DNA of 64,000 bases from Mesaphorura yosii (lineage: Eukaryota > Arthropoda > Collembola > Poduromorpha > Tullbergiidae): contig WIXG01000045.1 of NCBI GenBank assembly GCA_009869945.1, positions 265,918 through 329,917 of the forward strand. The letters run 5' to 3'. Shown piece after piece: positions 37,804 through 49,385 of this stretch. The position numbers were made by a program, and so were the translations under genes. Under the pieces are notes generated by a model, which was not told the origin of the DNA, did not search any database, and was given only the letters and a program-made list of their open reading frames with translations. Within the stretch, counting starts at the first letter, position 1. Every line of letters begins with the position of its first letter.

Positions 37804-38062
37804 TAAACTGTTAATATTCTGGACATTCTCGGTGCTGTAATATGCCCACGAATAGCAATAGCCATTCAACATTTTTAAAGACTCGTGACAAGTAAGGGCT
37901 TGGGGGCGCTTACGAAGTTTTCTAAGAGCGAAACAAATCGTCTTGTATATTTGACGGGAAAGACTCAAATAAGCAAATAAAACTTGTATTTCTCACAAAG
38001 TTACACTAATTTCTTCTATCCTTTCGAACAAAGTGATGTACGATGATACCGGAATTGTATTG

Positions 38063-38256
38063 GTTGTACACTGACCATTTGTGGAATAATGCGTCCGCGT
38101 TTATTAAGCCTCTGTAAAAGCTTGTTCAAAAACACTTGATACTTGTAATTAGTACATATCATAGCTGACGACGGCAAATGAATGGACTAAGAGAAAACAC
38201 GCTTCTATTTCTATGAATGATCTGTGCGACTTAAATGACGCAAATCGTTCGGAGTA
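38063..38256 (+). repeat. Direct repeat, copy 2 (about 200 bp, non-coding)
   Basis: Second copy of the segment at 37600-37803, about 460 bp downstream. It could be a duplicated regulatory segment for the flanking genes or remains of a mobile element. Confidence 0.65.
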
Positions 38257-38475
38257 CTGTACCAATGACGAACTATTGCAAGGTGAACTTCAACCAGATT
38301 TTGCGCCCAACGTTTCCCTACAGAAGAAACTGTAATCATGTGTAACGATACGCCAGGCAACTTTTATGATCTCCAGACCCGCGACTGATCCTGGAAATGT
38401 AGTCAGATTGGCGTGTGGCGCTCTATCCACAGTTCTATAGAAATAAATCAAACCGCTCTACGTCGTGTTTATTAG

Positions 38476-40213
38476 CTCTCAAAAATCGACTCAGATTCGA
38501 ATGTTTTGTCTTGCGAGGTGGAGAATTCGCAGCCTCCATTTTGTGATGTCTGCTCTTGTGAAAACTCATGTCCGAAACATGGAATCTTCAAAATTAGCGA
38601 CAGGGAAGCTCCATATGACGAAACTGTATCAAAATCAAAAACTTTTGGTATGTCCACTCATTCGCTTCATCTTAAAACCCACACTTCGTACTGTAATGTA
38701 CACAGCTCATCTTGCCCGAATACAAAATACGACATCCGCGGTGGACTCCTGTCATCCACTGGTATCAGCAATAACGATGACAGGGATCGACCGCTTGAAC
38801 CGAAAAATGGGAAGTTCCGTTCGGCCAGAGAAGGACAATGCAATTTTGCTGAAGCAACTTCAAGTAATTTACAGCGGGAGGGTAAAAATAAGTTTTATAA
38901 CTAGGCTATTGCTCCTTGAATTTTCCAAATCATAGTAGACCTTCGATTTATTTTACCTTCACAAAGCTTGGTAACTGACAAGCTTAACATTATGCCGGGA
39001 AAAATCTATCAATTTCAAAATAGAGGACGCAGCGCACAAATTTTCAAGCAGATTTATGTAGACACATTTCGGCAGCTACAGAATATTGTAAGTGTAAAAC
39101 AAATTGCTTGCTTTGTTTGACTTGTACTGTGGCAGTCATAAGACGTTAAAACCTTCATGTCTAATTCATTATTTTGCAAGAAATCGTTCGTATCATGTGC
39201 CGAAGGCGCAAAATGGTACAAGCGGCAGCTGAAGAGAAGAAGCTGGTCATGGAAGAGATTTCGAAATTTCCGCTGTATTGGAAGAAGCTTCCATCAAACG
39301 CCGAGATTACGGCTGAAGCGAGAAGCTTCCAGAACCCACGACCAATTGTGCACCTCGCCATCGAACTTGATGGGCTGATCACTGATCGTATTTTTATTGA
39401 GCTGTATGCAGACATTTGTCCGACTACGTGTGAACATTTTTGCTTGCTCTGCATGCGCAATAAGCCACCAAGTTACAAAGGAAATGGAATAGCCAGGATA
39501 TATCCTGGTGCGTTTTGGAGATGCGAAAACGAAATGAGATCTGCTTTTGGTAAACCATTCGACCAGGAAAACTTTAAATACGAATTTGCATTTCTTTCTC
39601 AAATAAAAGAAGTGTACTTTCGGCAGAGCAGAGTGAAGCACGATGCCGCCGGAATTGTTTCGATGTCTTCGGGACCAAAGAGTACAGGGGCTGAGTTCGC
39701 GATTTGTGCTAGACCGCTTTCGATTTGGAACGGAAAGTATGTAGCATTTGGCAAAGTTATTTGGGGTCTTGGTTACTTAAACTTCGTGATCAACGGCGGG
39801 CTTGACATTTACTTTACTTTTCAAGGCTGTGGCCACGCCCATCGGATGTATGTAATGCAAGCGGAAGATCCAAGCGACCCGATGGGGGAAACTGGGGTTC
39901 ACCTATTGAGTAAACTGAGCAATTTCCAGTCTTGCTGCTGCTACACCCAGGTTCATTCATTCTCTGATTGCAGGTTAATGAATGAATTCGGAACCGAAAG
40001 TAGAACTGATGGAACCGTCTTGCAACATGGAAATGAACAGCTTTACTTTTCGTTTTCGAGAATGGCGTGCATTTGGATTGCTAGAATTGTGAACGCTACG
40101 TACGTTGATCCGTCCGATTTCGTCCTGTTGCGAAGACCGGAAGCAGAGTGGGAATGTCGCGGGATGAATGATCGTTTGTGCATGAGTGAAGGTCCGTACT
40201 TCATACACAACTG
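38476..40213 (+). CDS. Protein with degenerate cyclophilin-type domain (exon ends uncertain)
   Basis: A first supported exon follows the acceptor at 38471-38475 and carries a cysteine-rich part (PPFCDVCSCENSCPKHG). Exon two (about 38936-39097) and exon three (from 39181) follow. From about 39340 the third exon encodes a cyclophilin-type fold (RPIVHLAIELDGLITDRIFI, ELYADICPTTCEHFCLLC, SMSSGPKSTGAEFAICARP, WNGKYVAFGKVIWGLGYL). The usual active-site motif with arginine and phenylalanine in an FHR...GDF context is replaced by RIYPGAFWRCE, so isomerase activity is doubtful. The start codon was not found. The phase between exons two and three fits only with a weak donor (near 39102), so one frame break is possible. 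After 40189 a further exon (about 40241-40398) may be used. Similar divergent cyclophilin-domain proteins in insects are testis-biased. Confidence 0.55.
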
Positions 40214-40477
40214 ACCGAGGAGTGTCGTTCCTGATATTTTCAGCCTCGGAAACTATGAGTCCACGCTACTGTCTTGAAATGATGAGCATTGATAGCGACA
40301 AGGACCCGATGAACACTACCAACTGGTGGCGCGGACCCGGTGTTTTGGCGGAATGACGAGGAAGATGTTTACTGTACCGGACACGCAGCTTTCACTGTTT
40401 AGTCAGGTAACACTCCACAGACGCTGAAAACTGTGGGTTTAACATTATGCTTATTTGGAAGTCTGTTCTATTCCCAG

Positions 40478-40661
40478 ATGGCACTGAAACTAAGATGCCA
40501 TATCCCGCTACGAATAGCGCTACCCAAATCGTTGGAAATAGGATAGCGCGCATTGACAAGATTGACTGGGATCAGAACGGGATTCCTGTATTCCCAAGAC
40601 CACATGGTTATAAAACCCTAGTTCCTGTACCCAGTGGTCAGGGACCTCAAGATGCTTATTA
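40478..40661 (+). CDS. Probable 3'-terminal exon of cyclophilin-like gene
   Basis: After an acceptor at 40476-40477 the frame reads DGTETKMPYPATNSATQIVG, IARIDKIDWDQNGIPVFPRP and ends PSGQGPQDAY before TAA. The composition looks like real protein. Its phase does not join cleanly to the upstream stretch 40241-40398, where all three frames look partly coding. It may be the last exon of the cyclophilin-like gene or part of a separate small gene. Confidence 0.4.
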
Positions 40662-41160
40662 AATACAGGCGAATATTTTCGTCCTGAGACCCAAGCTACA
40701 TTGATGGCGTTGCTGGCTTAAATCCGTTGTTCTTCTCTGGTCCTGGTCCTTCAGGTTTCTCCTATTACAATTTGCTGTAAAGTCGACACCTGAGTGCCAG
40801 AATGTAGACGTGTCCGCGTTTGACCGGATTTCTAATTGCATAACACGTGTCGAAACTGTTCGGGTTAAATCAATCGTGTCGTGTGAGCGTGGAATTCCCA
40901 TAACGGTATTTGCCGCGGGCCCACACAAACACTTTACGCTCAATTTACGGGAAGTTATCATGAACAGCATGAGGTCATGAATTGCGCTTTGTTAACATCA
41001 CAGTTGCGTTGAAACGATATACGAAACGTGATATGACATACTATCTCGACCACTTGTCCGCAAACAATAATTTAAAATAGACAACGTTGATGGAAGCGTA
41101 TTTGCTCCATCAATCATTCAGTCAACTCCTGATGGATTGCTTGCATGCTTACATTTTTCT
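40662..41160. other. Intergenic region before SLC5 tandem
   Basis: About 500 bp without a recognisable gene. It ends at the TATA-like box of the first SLC5 gene. Confidence 0.5.
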
Positions 41161-41168
41161 TATAAAAG
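41161..41168 (+). promoter_or_regulatory. TATA box of first SLC5 gene
   Basis: TATAAAAG, a good core match, 116 bp upstream of the start codon at 41277. A start site about 30 bp downstream would give a 5' UTR of about 85 nt. Confidence 0.55.
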
Positions 41169-41276
41169 GCGGTAGCTTGCACACATCGAATCCGGTGGTG
41201 CGGTGATAAACTGACTGAACTTCACTGAAGTCGTGAAGTACGTTCGAATCAGGCAAGGCCCTTCGCCTTTGGTGAC

Positions 41277-44131
41277 ATGGCAAGTTACACTTCTGAAGCG
41301 AGGAAAGTGCTCGAAGGCACTATATTCGACGAAGACTACGCAGATCGCTTCACATGGCCCGAGTATCTTGTATTTGCTGCACTTTTGTCAGTGTCACTTG
41401 GAATCGGAATATTCTATGGATGCTTTGGCCAGAAAAACAAGTCGAACGAAGAGTTCTTGATGGCAGGGCGATCAATGCCGATTTTTCCGGTCACACTTTC
41501 ACTTCTTTGCAGGTACAAGAAACTTACGACTTATGACACCTGTTTCATATTCCAGTGGTGAAGGAGTTATGATTAATCTTTCTCCTGCTTGTCGGGACTT
41601 CTTATTTTCAGCTTTGTGTCGGCAGTGACACTTTTAGGTACTCGCGAAATAGTTCCAAACGCTACGGTGTTTAATGTAACGAATACAGTAAAGCATTTTA
41701 ATTTTGACTTTCTCCTATTTAGGAAATCCCGTCGAGGTTTACTTTTATGGGTACGTAACCTGCGTTAATCATGGATCCCTCTTGGCACAAAAGTCTCTTA
41801 ATTTGAATAATTCTAAATCCGAAGACTTCAGTACTGGATGATTGTTATTTCGTTTGTGTGGATGACTCTTGCACTGACGTTTATCTACATTCCAGTTTAC
41901 TGCAACCTTCGACTCACTTCTGCTTTTGAGGTTATCAGTGGATTTACACTCACAGACATGCACATCATCAGACCGCGACAATGAAATGTATTTGAACCTT
42001 TACTTCTTTTCAGTATTTCGAGATGAGATTTGACAAGAAACTGAGACGAGTAATTTCGCTTTCTCAAATTATTCATGCGGTAAGAATTTTGGCTCATGTA
42101 AGTTCGTCTCAAATGAGAACTTTTGATTAAATGCAGTTACTATACATGCCGTTGACAGTGTGGGGTCCAGCAATTGCACTGGAGGAAGGTAATCACTGAA
42201 TTTAGAAGTGGTTATAAATCGTTCAATGTTCGATTTTTATCCAGTCGCAGGAATAAATGCTCGACTGACCAGTGCCATCATTTTTCTCGTATGCATCGCT
42301 TATTCTTCATTGGTGAGTGCGACGTTGCAATTAATTTTGGCCGGCAGACTCATTTGAATGGAATTGAATCAATGGCTTCTTAACAGGGAGGCCTGAAAGC
42401 TGTCTTGTGGACCGATGCAGTTCAGGCATTCGTCATGCTAGCGTCTCTTATATCGGTTATCATAATCGGCGTGAATGAAGTCGGAGGAGTTGACGTCGTC
42501 TGGCAAAGAGCGCAGGACACTGACAGAACTCGAGTTCTCAACTTTGACACTGACCTAAGAACAAGGCACACGTTTTGGACCGGCTTCATTGCCGCCTACT
42601 TTAATTGGATGCCTTTGTTTGCCGCAACTCAAGCACAGATTCAAAGATATTTATCTGTCCCTTCTCTCAAGCATGCGAGACAGTAATTGGTCCAAAATTT
42701 AGATTTTACAAGACTCGTACAGGAGGGGCAATATTAATTGTATTTTCGACCTTTCAGAGTTGTGTGGATTAATTTGGTTGGTCTTACCACGATTGTCTCA
42801 CTCTGCTCATTCATTGGTTAGTGAAATTTCAGTTGCAAAATCACAAGTTCCCGGCTATTGTAAAGTGTGACATTGACATCGACGGCCTCTTTTGCACAGG
42901 TTTAATAGTTTACGCTAAGTACTTTGAATGCGACCCAATCACTCTGGGGGTACGTCAGAAATTCGGAAATTATGAAGTTTACAGTGACGCGTTGATTAAA
43001 ATGCATCTGTTCTCAGAAAATTTCAACCTCAGATCAACTTGTCCCGCTTTTCGTTATGGACGTTATTGGAGACATCCCTGTCTTGCCAGGTAATCTTACG
43101 TTACGGGTTAGAATTTACGCTTCCTGGTAGAAATGAACATATGTTTTCTGTGTAGGTCTATTCGTGGCTGGGCTCACGGCAGGATCGTTGAGGTGAGACA
43201 TCGTTGGCGCGTATGCCCATAGCAACTCAATTCATAAATATTTGCTATATTTTTGTAGCTCTGTCTCAAGTTCGCTAAATGCATTGGCAGCGATCGCTAC
43301 AGAAGATTTTGTAAAACTCTACCGACCGAATCTGTCCGACACAAAACTGGGAGTCGTTTCGAAAGCCATCAGCACAGTCGGCGGACTGATTGCCTTTGGT
43401 TTAGTATTTGTGATTTCGGCAGTTGGGAATATTTTGCCATTTGCTTCACTTTTGCACGGAACTTTCCTCGGACCAATCTTGGGTTGCTTTACACTTGGCA
43501 TGTTTTTCCCATGGACTAACTGGATCGTAAGTCGAATGTGTTCTCTGATCCCCAGTCTTCAGAAAGGTCGAAATCTGAAATGCAATGCCCCTATGAATTT
43601 CAGGGAGTGATTCTCAGTCTTGCTCCTTCCGTCGGACTCACATTGTTTATCGGGATTGGTTCGATATTGGCCGGAAATGACAAAAAGCTGCCAAATCAAA
43701 GGTTATTTCTTGACCAGAGTGGTTGTTATTTGGATTCCAATGTGACATCAACGGTAGCGACCTTATTAATTGATTCGCGTGCCAATACTGCTTGGAAGGA
43801 CGAAGAATGGAGTCCAATCATCAAGCTTTTCTCTCTATCGTACCAGTGGCAGCCCGTCATTCCTTGTGTGAGCGTTGTGGTACTCGGCCTTTTGTTCAGC
43901 TTGATAGTGGCACAGTTTAAGAAGTTTCCACCAGTGAAGGCTAAGTACATGAGCCCACCACTGCTTTCATTATGGAAGCTGGTTTTGAATGAGAAGACAT
44001 TGGCGAGGTTCATCGATTTAGATGACGATGACCCTGTAACTGAGAAAGATGAAAGGTCACATATACCAGATACCTCTCTACCTGTACCTACATACAAGTC
44101 AATGAATTTTGATAACAACGTAGATAATTAG
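41277..44131 (+). CDS. SLC5-family sodium-coupled (monocarboxylate-type) transporter, copy 1
   Basis: About ten or more exons give a protein of roughly 590 residues. It starts MASYTSEARKVLEG and has the SLC5 core: MAGRSMPIFPVTLSLLCS, SAVTLLGNPVEVYFYG, VYCNLRLTSAFEYFEMRFD, LYMPLTVWGPAIALEE, GGLKAVLWTDAVQAFVMLAS, ATQAQIQRYLSVPSLKHARQ, FVAGLTAGSLSSVSSSLNAL and GNILPFASLLHGTFLGPILG. These are the sodium-site and substrate-core helices of the family, matching insect sodium-coupled monocarboxylate or multivitamin transporters. It would sit in the plasma membrane with about 13 spans. The C-terminal cytoplasmic tail is short. The second gene, in the same orientation 0.9 kb downstream, has the same exon plan, so they are tandem duplicates. 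The exact substrate cannot be read from sequence. Confidence 0.9.
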
Positions 44132-45011
44132 TTACGGTGGTGGTTTACGCGCTGTCCATGGACGCATGCAAGCAGACGTACATTTGATATGTTATCTGGC
44201 AACTCAGTAAAGTACTGTCTGCTTGATGTGTTTGAATTTGGAATTGGTACCTGATTGCATTTGCCTAGTTTCAACCATCCAGTATGACCAACTCGGTTCG
44301 ACCTTGACCGTCAATTCGCTAAACTGGCGTTATGAACGTTTACTACCAATAAATATTCATGTTGCATTCCATCTTTCCATCAAAAGAGCGAAACATTTAC
44401 AACATTTTTCCCGTCACATTAAAACATGAATGATGAACATTATTCATGACCTTAAGCAGTGGAATTGGAAGGTTCGAGGCACAATTGGTTGCAGCTTTTA
44501 CGCCTCCAAATTGTCCAAATCCAATTTAATCTTGCATTTCTGCACATTTCAACAGTGAGCTTATGATTTTGCCATGTACAATAGAATAAAAATACACCAA
44601 GTAGCTGAGCATGTAAGTAGTTGACGAACGTCATGCAATGCTTAATATCGATCCCCACTTCAGTTTCGAGTGGATGCTCGAGCTTTGTTTCAACTGGAAG
44701 TTTTGATGCTCATGTTACGCTATCGATGAATTACTAACAAACTTCAGATTGATTGATATTCAAATTGCATAATCAAAATATTTAATCAATTCGTCAGTAA
44801 AGCATGCATCTTTCGCATGCCGTGTACTCTGTTTCGAGTGTTGGAGTCGGCCACGCTTTTCCTGATAAAATGAAATTCCAAGCATCGTCTGGCCTGTCAG
44901 AGCCTATTCGTGTGGCTGCGCACGCATGCCAGTTTTTAATCATGAACTTTAAGGTTGCAGTAATGAGGAACTGTTAGCAGGAGAAATTGACTTGTTTCGG
45001 TCATCACCGTC
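44132..45011. other. Intergenic region between SLC5 copies
   Basis: It contains a possible poly(A) signal for copy 1 (AATAAA, 44348-44353). A stretch at 44862-44897 resembles 28968-29008 near the cadherin and GH125 genes. No gene is recognised. Confidence 0.5.
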
Positions 45012-47826
45012 ATGGATCCAGAATTCGAAGGAACCATTTTTGCGCCTCATTACCCGGACCGTTTCACATGGACCGAGTATGGCGTGTTCGCCGCCCTTCT
45101 TGCGGTTTCGATGGGAATCGGAGTTTATTACGGTTGCGTCGGCAAGAAAAATGCAACGAACGAAGACTTCTTGATGGCCGGACGGTCAATGCCCATCTTT
45201 CCAGTGTCGCTGTCGTTGCTGTGCTCGTAAGTTTCACTTTACCTTCGCTGTCCATTAGTCTATTATGATACGATCACGATTTGCTACAATAATCAACTTG
45301 GCTTTAGATTCATTTCTGCAATCACTTTCTTGGGAAATCCAGTTGAGGTCTACTTCTACGGGTAATTTTTCTTTCTCATGGCCTAAGTAATCAACCATTC
45401 GCTTCAGTTTTCTGAGATCTTAGATGATTTTTGCAGAGTGCAGTACATTTTCCTGAACCTCTCTTTTCTTTGGATGAGCTTGGCGTTAGCATTCCTTTAT
45501 GTGCCCGTGTATTACAATCTCCGAATAACTTCGGCGTTCGAGGTACGACTTGTCAAGTATTCACACATATGCACACGATGATTTTATAATGTCCTTCAAT
45601 ATGTTTCAGTACTTTGAGAAGAGATTCGATAGTCGAATCCGAATGTTGTTTTCGGTTGGCCAAGTTTTTCATTCGGTAAATCCCAAACCCTTCGCGTCTT
45701 CCTTTTGTGAATAAAACTGCATCCTCGTTTCCGACCTTTTCCTTAGCTTTTGTACATGCCAACGACCGTATACGGACCAGCCATTGCTCTAGAAGAAGGT
45801 AAAAGTCGTAGAAGGGTTGATTATACTGTTGTATTTAATGTTTCGCATATTATTTCGCATGTTCGCTCTTAGTGGCAGGAATTAATGGCATGATTTCGTC
45901 CGCCATTATATTCTTCGTGTGTATTGGATATTCCTCGCTGGTAAGATGTCTTGAGTCAGGTCTGGAACCATTTTGCTTTGTTTCTAATATTTGCTGCGTG
46001 TTTTGTTACAAGGGCGGGCTGAAAGCCGTTCTTTGGACCGACGCACTGCAAGCTTTCGTAATGTTTGGATCGCTCTTTTCCATAGTCGGAGTGGGAATAA
46101 ATAACATGGGCGGCGGCTTGGACAAGATTTGGCAATTGGCTAAGGACTCTGGCCGAACTGACTTCTTTAATTTTGATTTCGATCCGCGGACAAGACATAC
46201 AGTATGGACAGGTTAGCGATATATATGCAATTTATAAGACTTTTCGTCACTCTATGGTTTGTTTTGTAGGGGGCATTGGCGGCTACTTCATCTACATGCC
46301 TCTCTTTGCATGCACGCAAGCCCAGATTCAGCGATATTTGTCCGTTCCAACACTGAAGAAAGCTCAACAGTACGAAAAATCCGTCATTTGTCATTTACTT
46401 CAGCTCTTTACTTACTATCCACTTTTGTTTGTCCAGATGCATTTTCATCAACATGGTGGGTTTGTGGGCAGTTATCTTCCTGTGCTCACTGATCGGATTG
46501 ATCATATACGGAACCTATGCCATTTGTGATCCAATTCAGCTTGGGGTAGGAGGCTTGGCTTTAGTCCACAAGCTTTTATGCTCACATTTCATTTATTTAA
46601 TTTCTCGGACACTAGAAAATTGAAAACTCTGATCAATTGGTGCCTCTCTTTGTGATGGACGTACTAGGGGATATACCCCTATTACCGGGGTTGTTTGTCG
46701 CTGGATTGACGTCCGGCTCGCTTAGGTACGATTCAACAACCTCTTTCTTTCAACTCTCAATGTTAGTGCATCTCACATGCACTTCGCTGTGTAATGTTGC
46801 TTCACGCTGTTATCCATTCGTTAAACATTTCCCAACATTTTTCTTGTGGTTTTTCAATTAGTACTGTGTCGAGTGCGCTAAACTCACTGGCAGCTATAAT
46901 AACTGAGGACTTTGTTAAAAAGTATCGACCGGGCATGTCCGACACAAAATTAGGACTCATTTCGAAACTCGTGACTTTGGTTGGCGGAATCATCTCGTTT
47001 CTCTTAATTTTTGTGATTGCCGCAGTCGGAAACATTCTTCCCGTAAGCACTAATCATGATAGATTGTCAGATCGAAAAGATGAATTAGGCTCATGGATGA
47101 ATGATGAGGGTCTGTATCATTTCAGTTTGCTAGCGTACTTCATGGTTTTTTGGTGGGACCGGTTCTGGGCTGTGCGACTTTGGGCATGTTCTTCCCATGG
47201 TCAAACTGGATTGTAAGCATTCAAGTTGCTACTTTCCATTGAAATGAACAATGAACAAGAGTGTCTAATACTCTTTAGAAATGTTTTCTTTATTGCAGGG
47301 CTCACTGATGGCGATTTTCCCGTCCATGGCACTGACTCTGTTTGTTGGAGTTGGTTCAATTGTGGCAGGAAATGAGAAAAAACTTCCAAATCAGAAACTT
47401 TCTTTTCTGAACGACGGGTGCTACTTGAACGAGACAACCACGTCTCCTTTCATGTCTTCCACTATGGCGGCCCCTTCAACTTATTGGAAGGACATTGAAT
47501 ATTCTGGACTAATCAACTTCTTATCATTGTCCTACATGCTCCAGCCAATTATTCCCGTAGTCTCTACAGTTTTGTTGGGCTTATTATTTAGTTTTATTGT
47601 GGGGCGATTCAGGAAGTTCCCAGCTTTTAGTTCTAATTACATGAGCTCACCGATCTTAGCGTTATGGGTCCGCATTTTGGGGAGGGAACGGTTAAGAGAA
47701 TGGATTATTTTCGAAGATGAGAAAGAAGCTGCAGCTGATACGTTAGACAAAGTTGCGGCTTACACGAATCCAGACATATTTTCGATAACCGATGACGAAA
47801 AGAAAGATACGAATATGAATTATTAA
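45012..47826 (+). CDS. SLC5-family sodium-coupled (monocarboxylate-type) transporter, copy 2
   Basis: The start codon at 45012 opens MDPEFEGTIFAPHYPDRFTW, which aligns with the N-terminus of copy 1. The same motifs follow: MAGRSMPIFPVSLSLLCS, TFLGNPVEVYFYG, LYMPTTVYGPAIALEE, GGLKAVLWTDALQAFVMFGS, CTQAQIQRYLSVPTLKKAQQ, GLFVAGLTSGSLSTVSSALN, GNILPFASVLHGFLVGPVLG and TLGMFFPWSNWI. The last exon (from about 47300) encodes the final spans and a charged tail ending DEKKDTNMNY. Splice sites are at positions equivalent to copy 1. It is a likely apical solute carrier, with the specific substrate unknown. Sequence differences from copy 1 are spread over the protein, so the duplication is not recent. 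Confidence 0.9.
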
Positions 47827-48106
47827 ACGCGGCGATCCGTCACTGTTGCTTTTGCATGTGGTGTAAGAAAGAAATTTTTCACGTTCATAATCAATATCAA
47901 CATTTGCATTGTAATCTCATGAAGAATTAATTAATCTGTCGCATACATAATCCTCATGCATGACAGCTCAGCTATTTCGTTAGGCACGAGGAATTAATCA
48001 AGCAGGTAAGTACTTTCTAGTGTATGTGGCCAATGTGGCTCTTATTAGAGTTTCCTAATACTAATTCGTATGTAAAGCTTCAGTCCGAATATACTTCGAT
48101 ATTTAG

Positions 48107-48782
48107 TTTCCGACCATTCTTCATCGTATTTTTATTGGAGAAATTCTCGGCTACGCAACCCTTGGCATGTTCTTCCCGTAGTCGAATTGGATTATAAGCA
48201 TAATAAGCAGATCAGCAATAAGCACATCAGTGTCCAGCAGATGTGTTCATATCACCTTTGTTTTTCAGGGGTCAATCATGGCGATTTTCCCATCCATTGC
48301 GGTGATGTTGTTCTTTGGGCTTGGCTCTATTCTTGCAGGAAACGACAATAAACTTCCGAATCAGAAACTTCCATTCCTCAACAATGACTTCTATTTAAAC
48401 GACACGGTCACGACTTCCTCTTTCTTGTCATCAACTCTGAAGCAACCATCGCCTCATTAGAAGGATATTTAATATTCTGGACTGATCAGCGCTTTATCCT
48501 TATCCTTCATGCTCCAGCCAATCATTCCCGTTGTCTGCACCGTTTTCTTGAGGTTAATACTCAGTTTTATTGTACACCGGTTCAGGAAATTCCCAGCCTT
48601 CAGATTCAGTTTCATGAGTGCTCTGGTTCTAGCTTTATGGATTCGCGTTTTAGGAAGGGAGCGGTTAAGAGAATGGATTGTTTGAAGAAGAGGCAGTATC
48701 TGGAAAAGTAGATGTTGATAAAGTTGGAGTTTACACGAATCCTGAAATATATTCTGCAGGCGGTGAGAAAATTATCACTTGA
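48107..48782 (+). pseudogene. Truncated SLC5 copy 3, pseudogene
   Basis: Only the last two exon equivalents remain. The first (48107-48190) aligns with FASVLHGFLVGPVLGCATLG but reads into TAG where the intact copies have the tryptophan of FFPWSNWI. The second (from about 48270) aligns with GSLMAIFPSMALTLFVGVGS and continues closely, then has TAG in place of the tryptophan of YWKDIEYSG and a later frame change and stop near the ERLREWI part. The splice acceptor before the second exon is still intact. It is closest to copy 2. Parts upstream of 48107 are missing, so this is a partial duplicate or a decayed gene. Confidence 0.85.
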
Positions 48783-49385
48783 ATAAAAATTAATAAAGTA
48801 AAGCGATTTGAGTCATTCAGATCATGGTCAGGTCAGTGTTCTATCGCGAGGAACTTTGAACTCCATAATCACCGCGTTCATTTGCATTGCATCTTCAATT
48901 GGATGGTAAACAGAATCAATTAAATCGTTACATAATACCTAAATATGAAAGTACTCTGTGCAATGAATCATACATTAGCCTCGACAATAACTTCACAGGT
49001 GATGCCACGTCTCACATGATTGCAGATCTCTCTTCTCTACGATCTTACGATGCAGTGAGTCATCAAAAGTTTACTTCAAAACTGGTTTTTCACATGCTAC
49101 ACTTGTCTGCTGGCGTTATCAGGCTTCATTGCTCGCCAGTCTTGCAGTCTTGCCGTGCTTTACAGTTTCATAGCAATGTAATTACTCTCACGTCTTAAGG
49201 ATGCCAACACATGAGCACATTTTCTTAAAAGACAGTTTGTTCAGTACGCATCAAAACTTTGTCTAACGCGCATCGTGAGACCGTAATCTTACAAAGACAA
49301 GCTGATTGTTGATTCACATCATTTAAGAAAATCAGTCAGTGTTTCTGTATTCTACCGTACTGAGTTTTTACAGTTAGCATCAGAA
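48783..49385. other. Intergenic region
   Basis: About 600 bp between the SLC5 pseudogene and the SEC14-GOLD gene. No gene or repeat was recognised. Confidence 0.5.

Larger units (their letters stand above)
37072..38475. other. Intergenic region upstream of cadherin and cyclophilin-like genes
   Basis: About 1.4 kb between two genes pointing away from each other. It holds a diverged direct duplication of about 200 bp (37600-37803 and 38063-38256). No exon could be supported. Confidence 0.55.

Noticed and set aside
40241-40398. Apparent frameshift in a coding-looking stretch (NWWRGPG then FGGMTRKMF)
   Set aside because: All three frames look partly coding here, so a specific indel cannot be claimed without cDNA.
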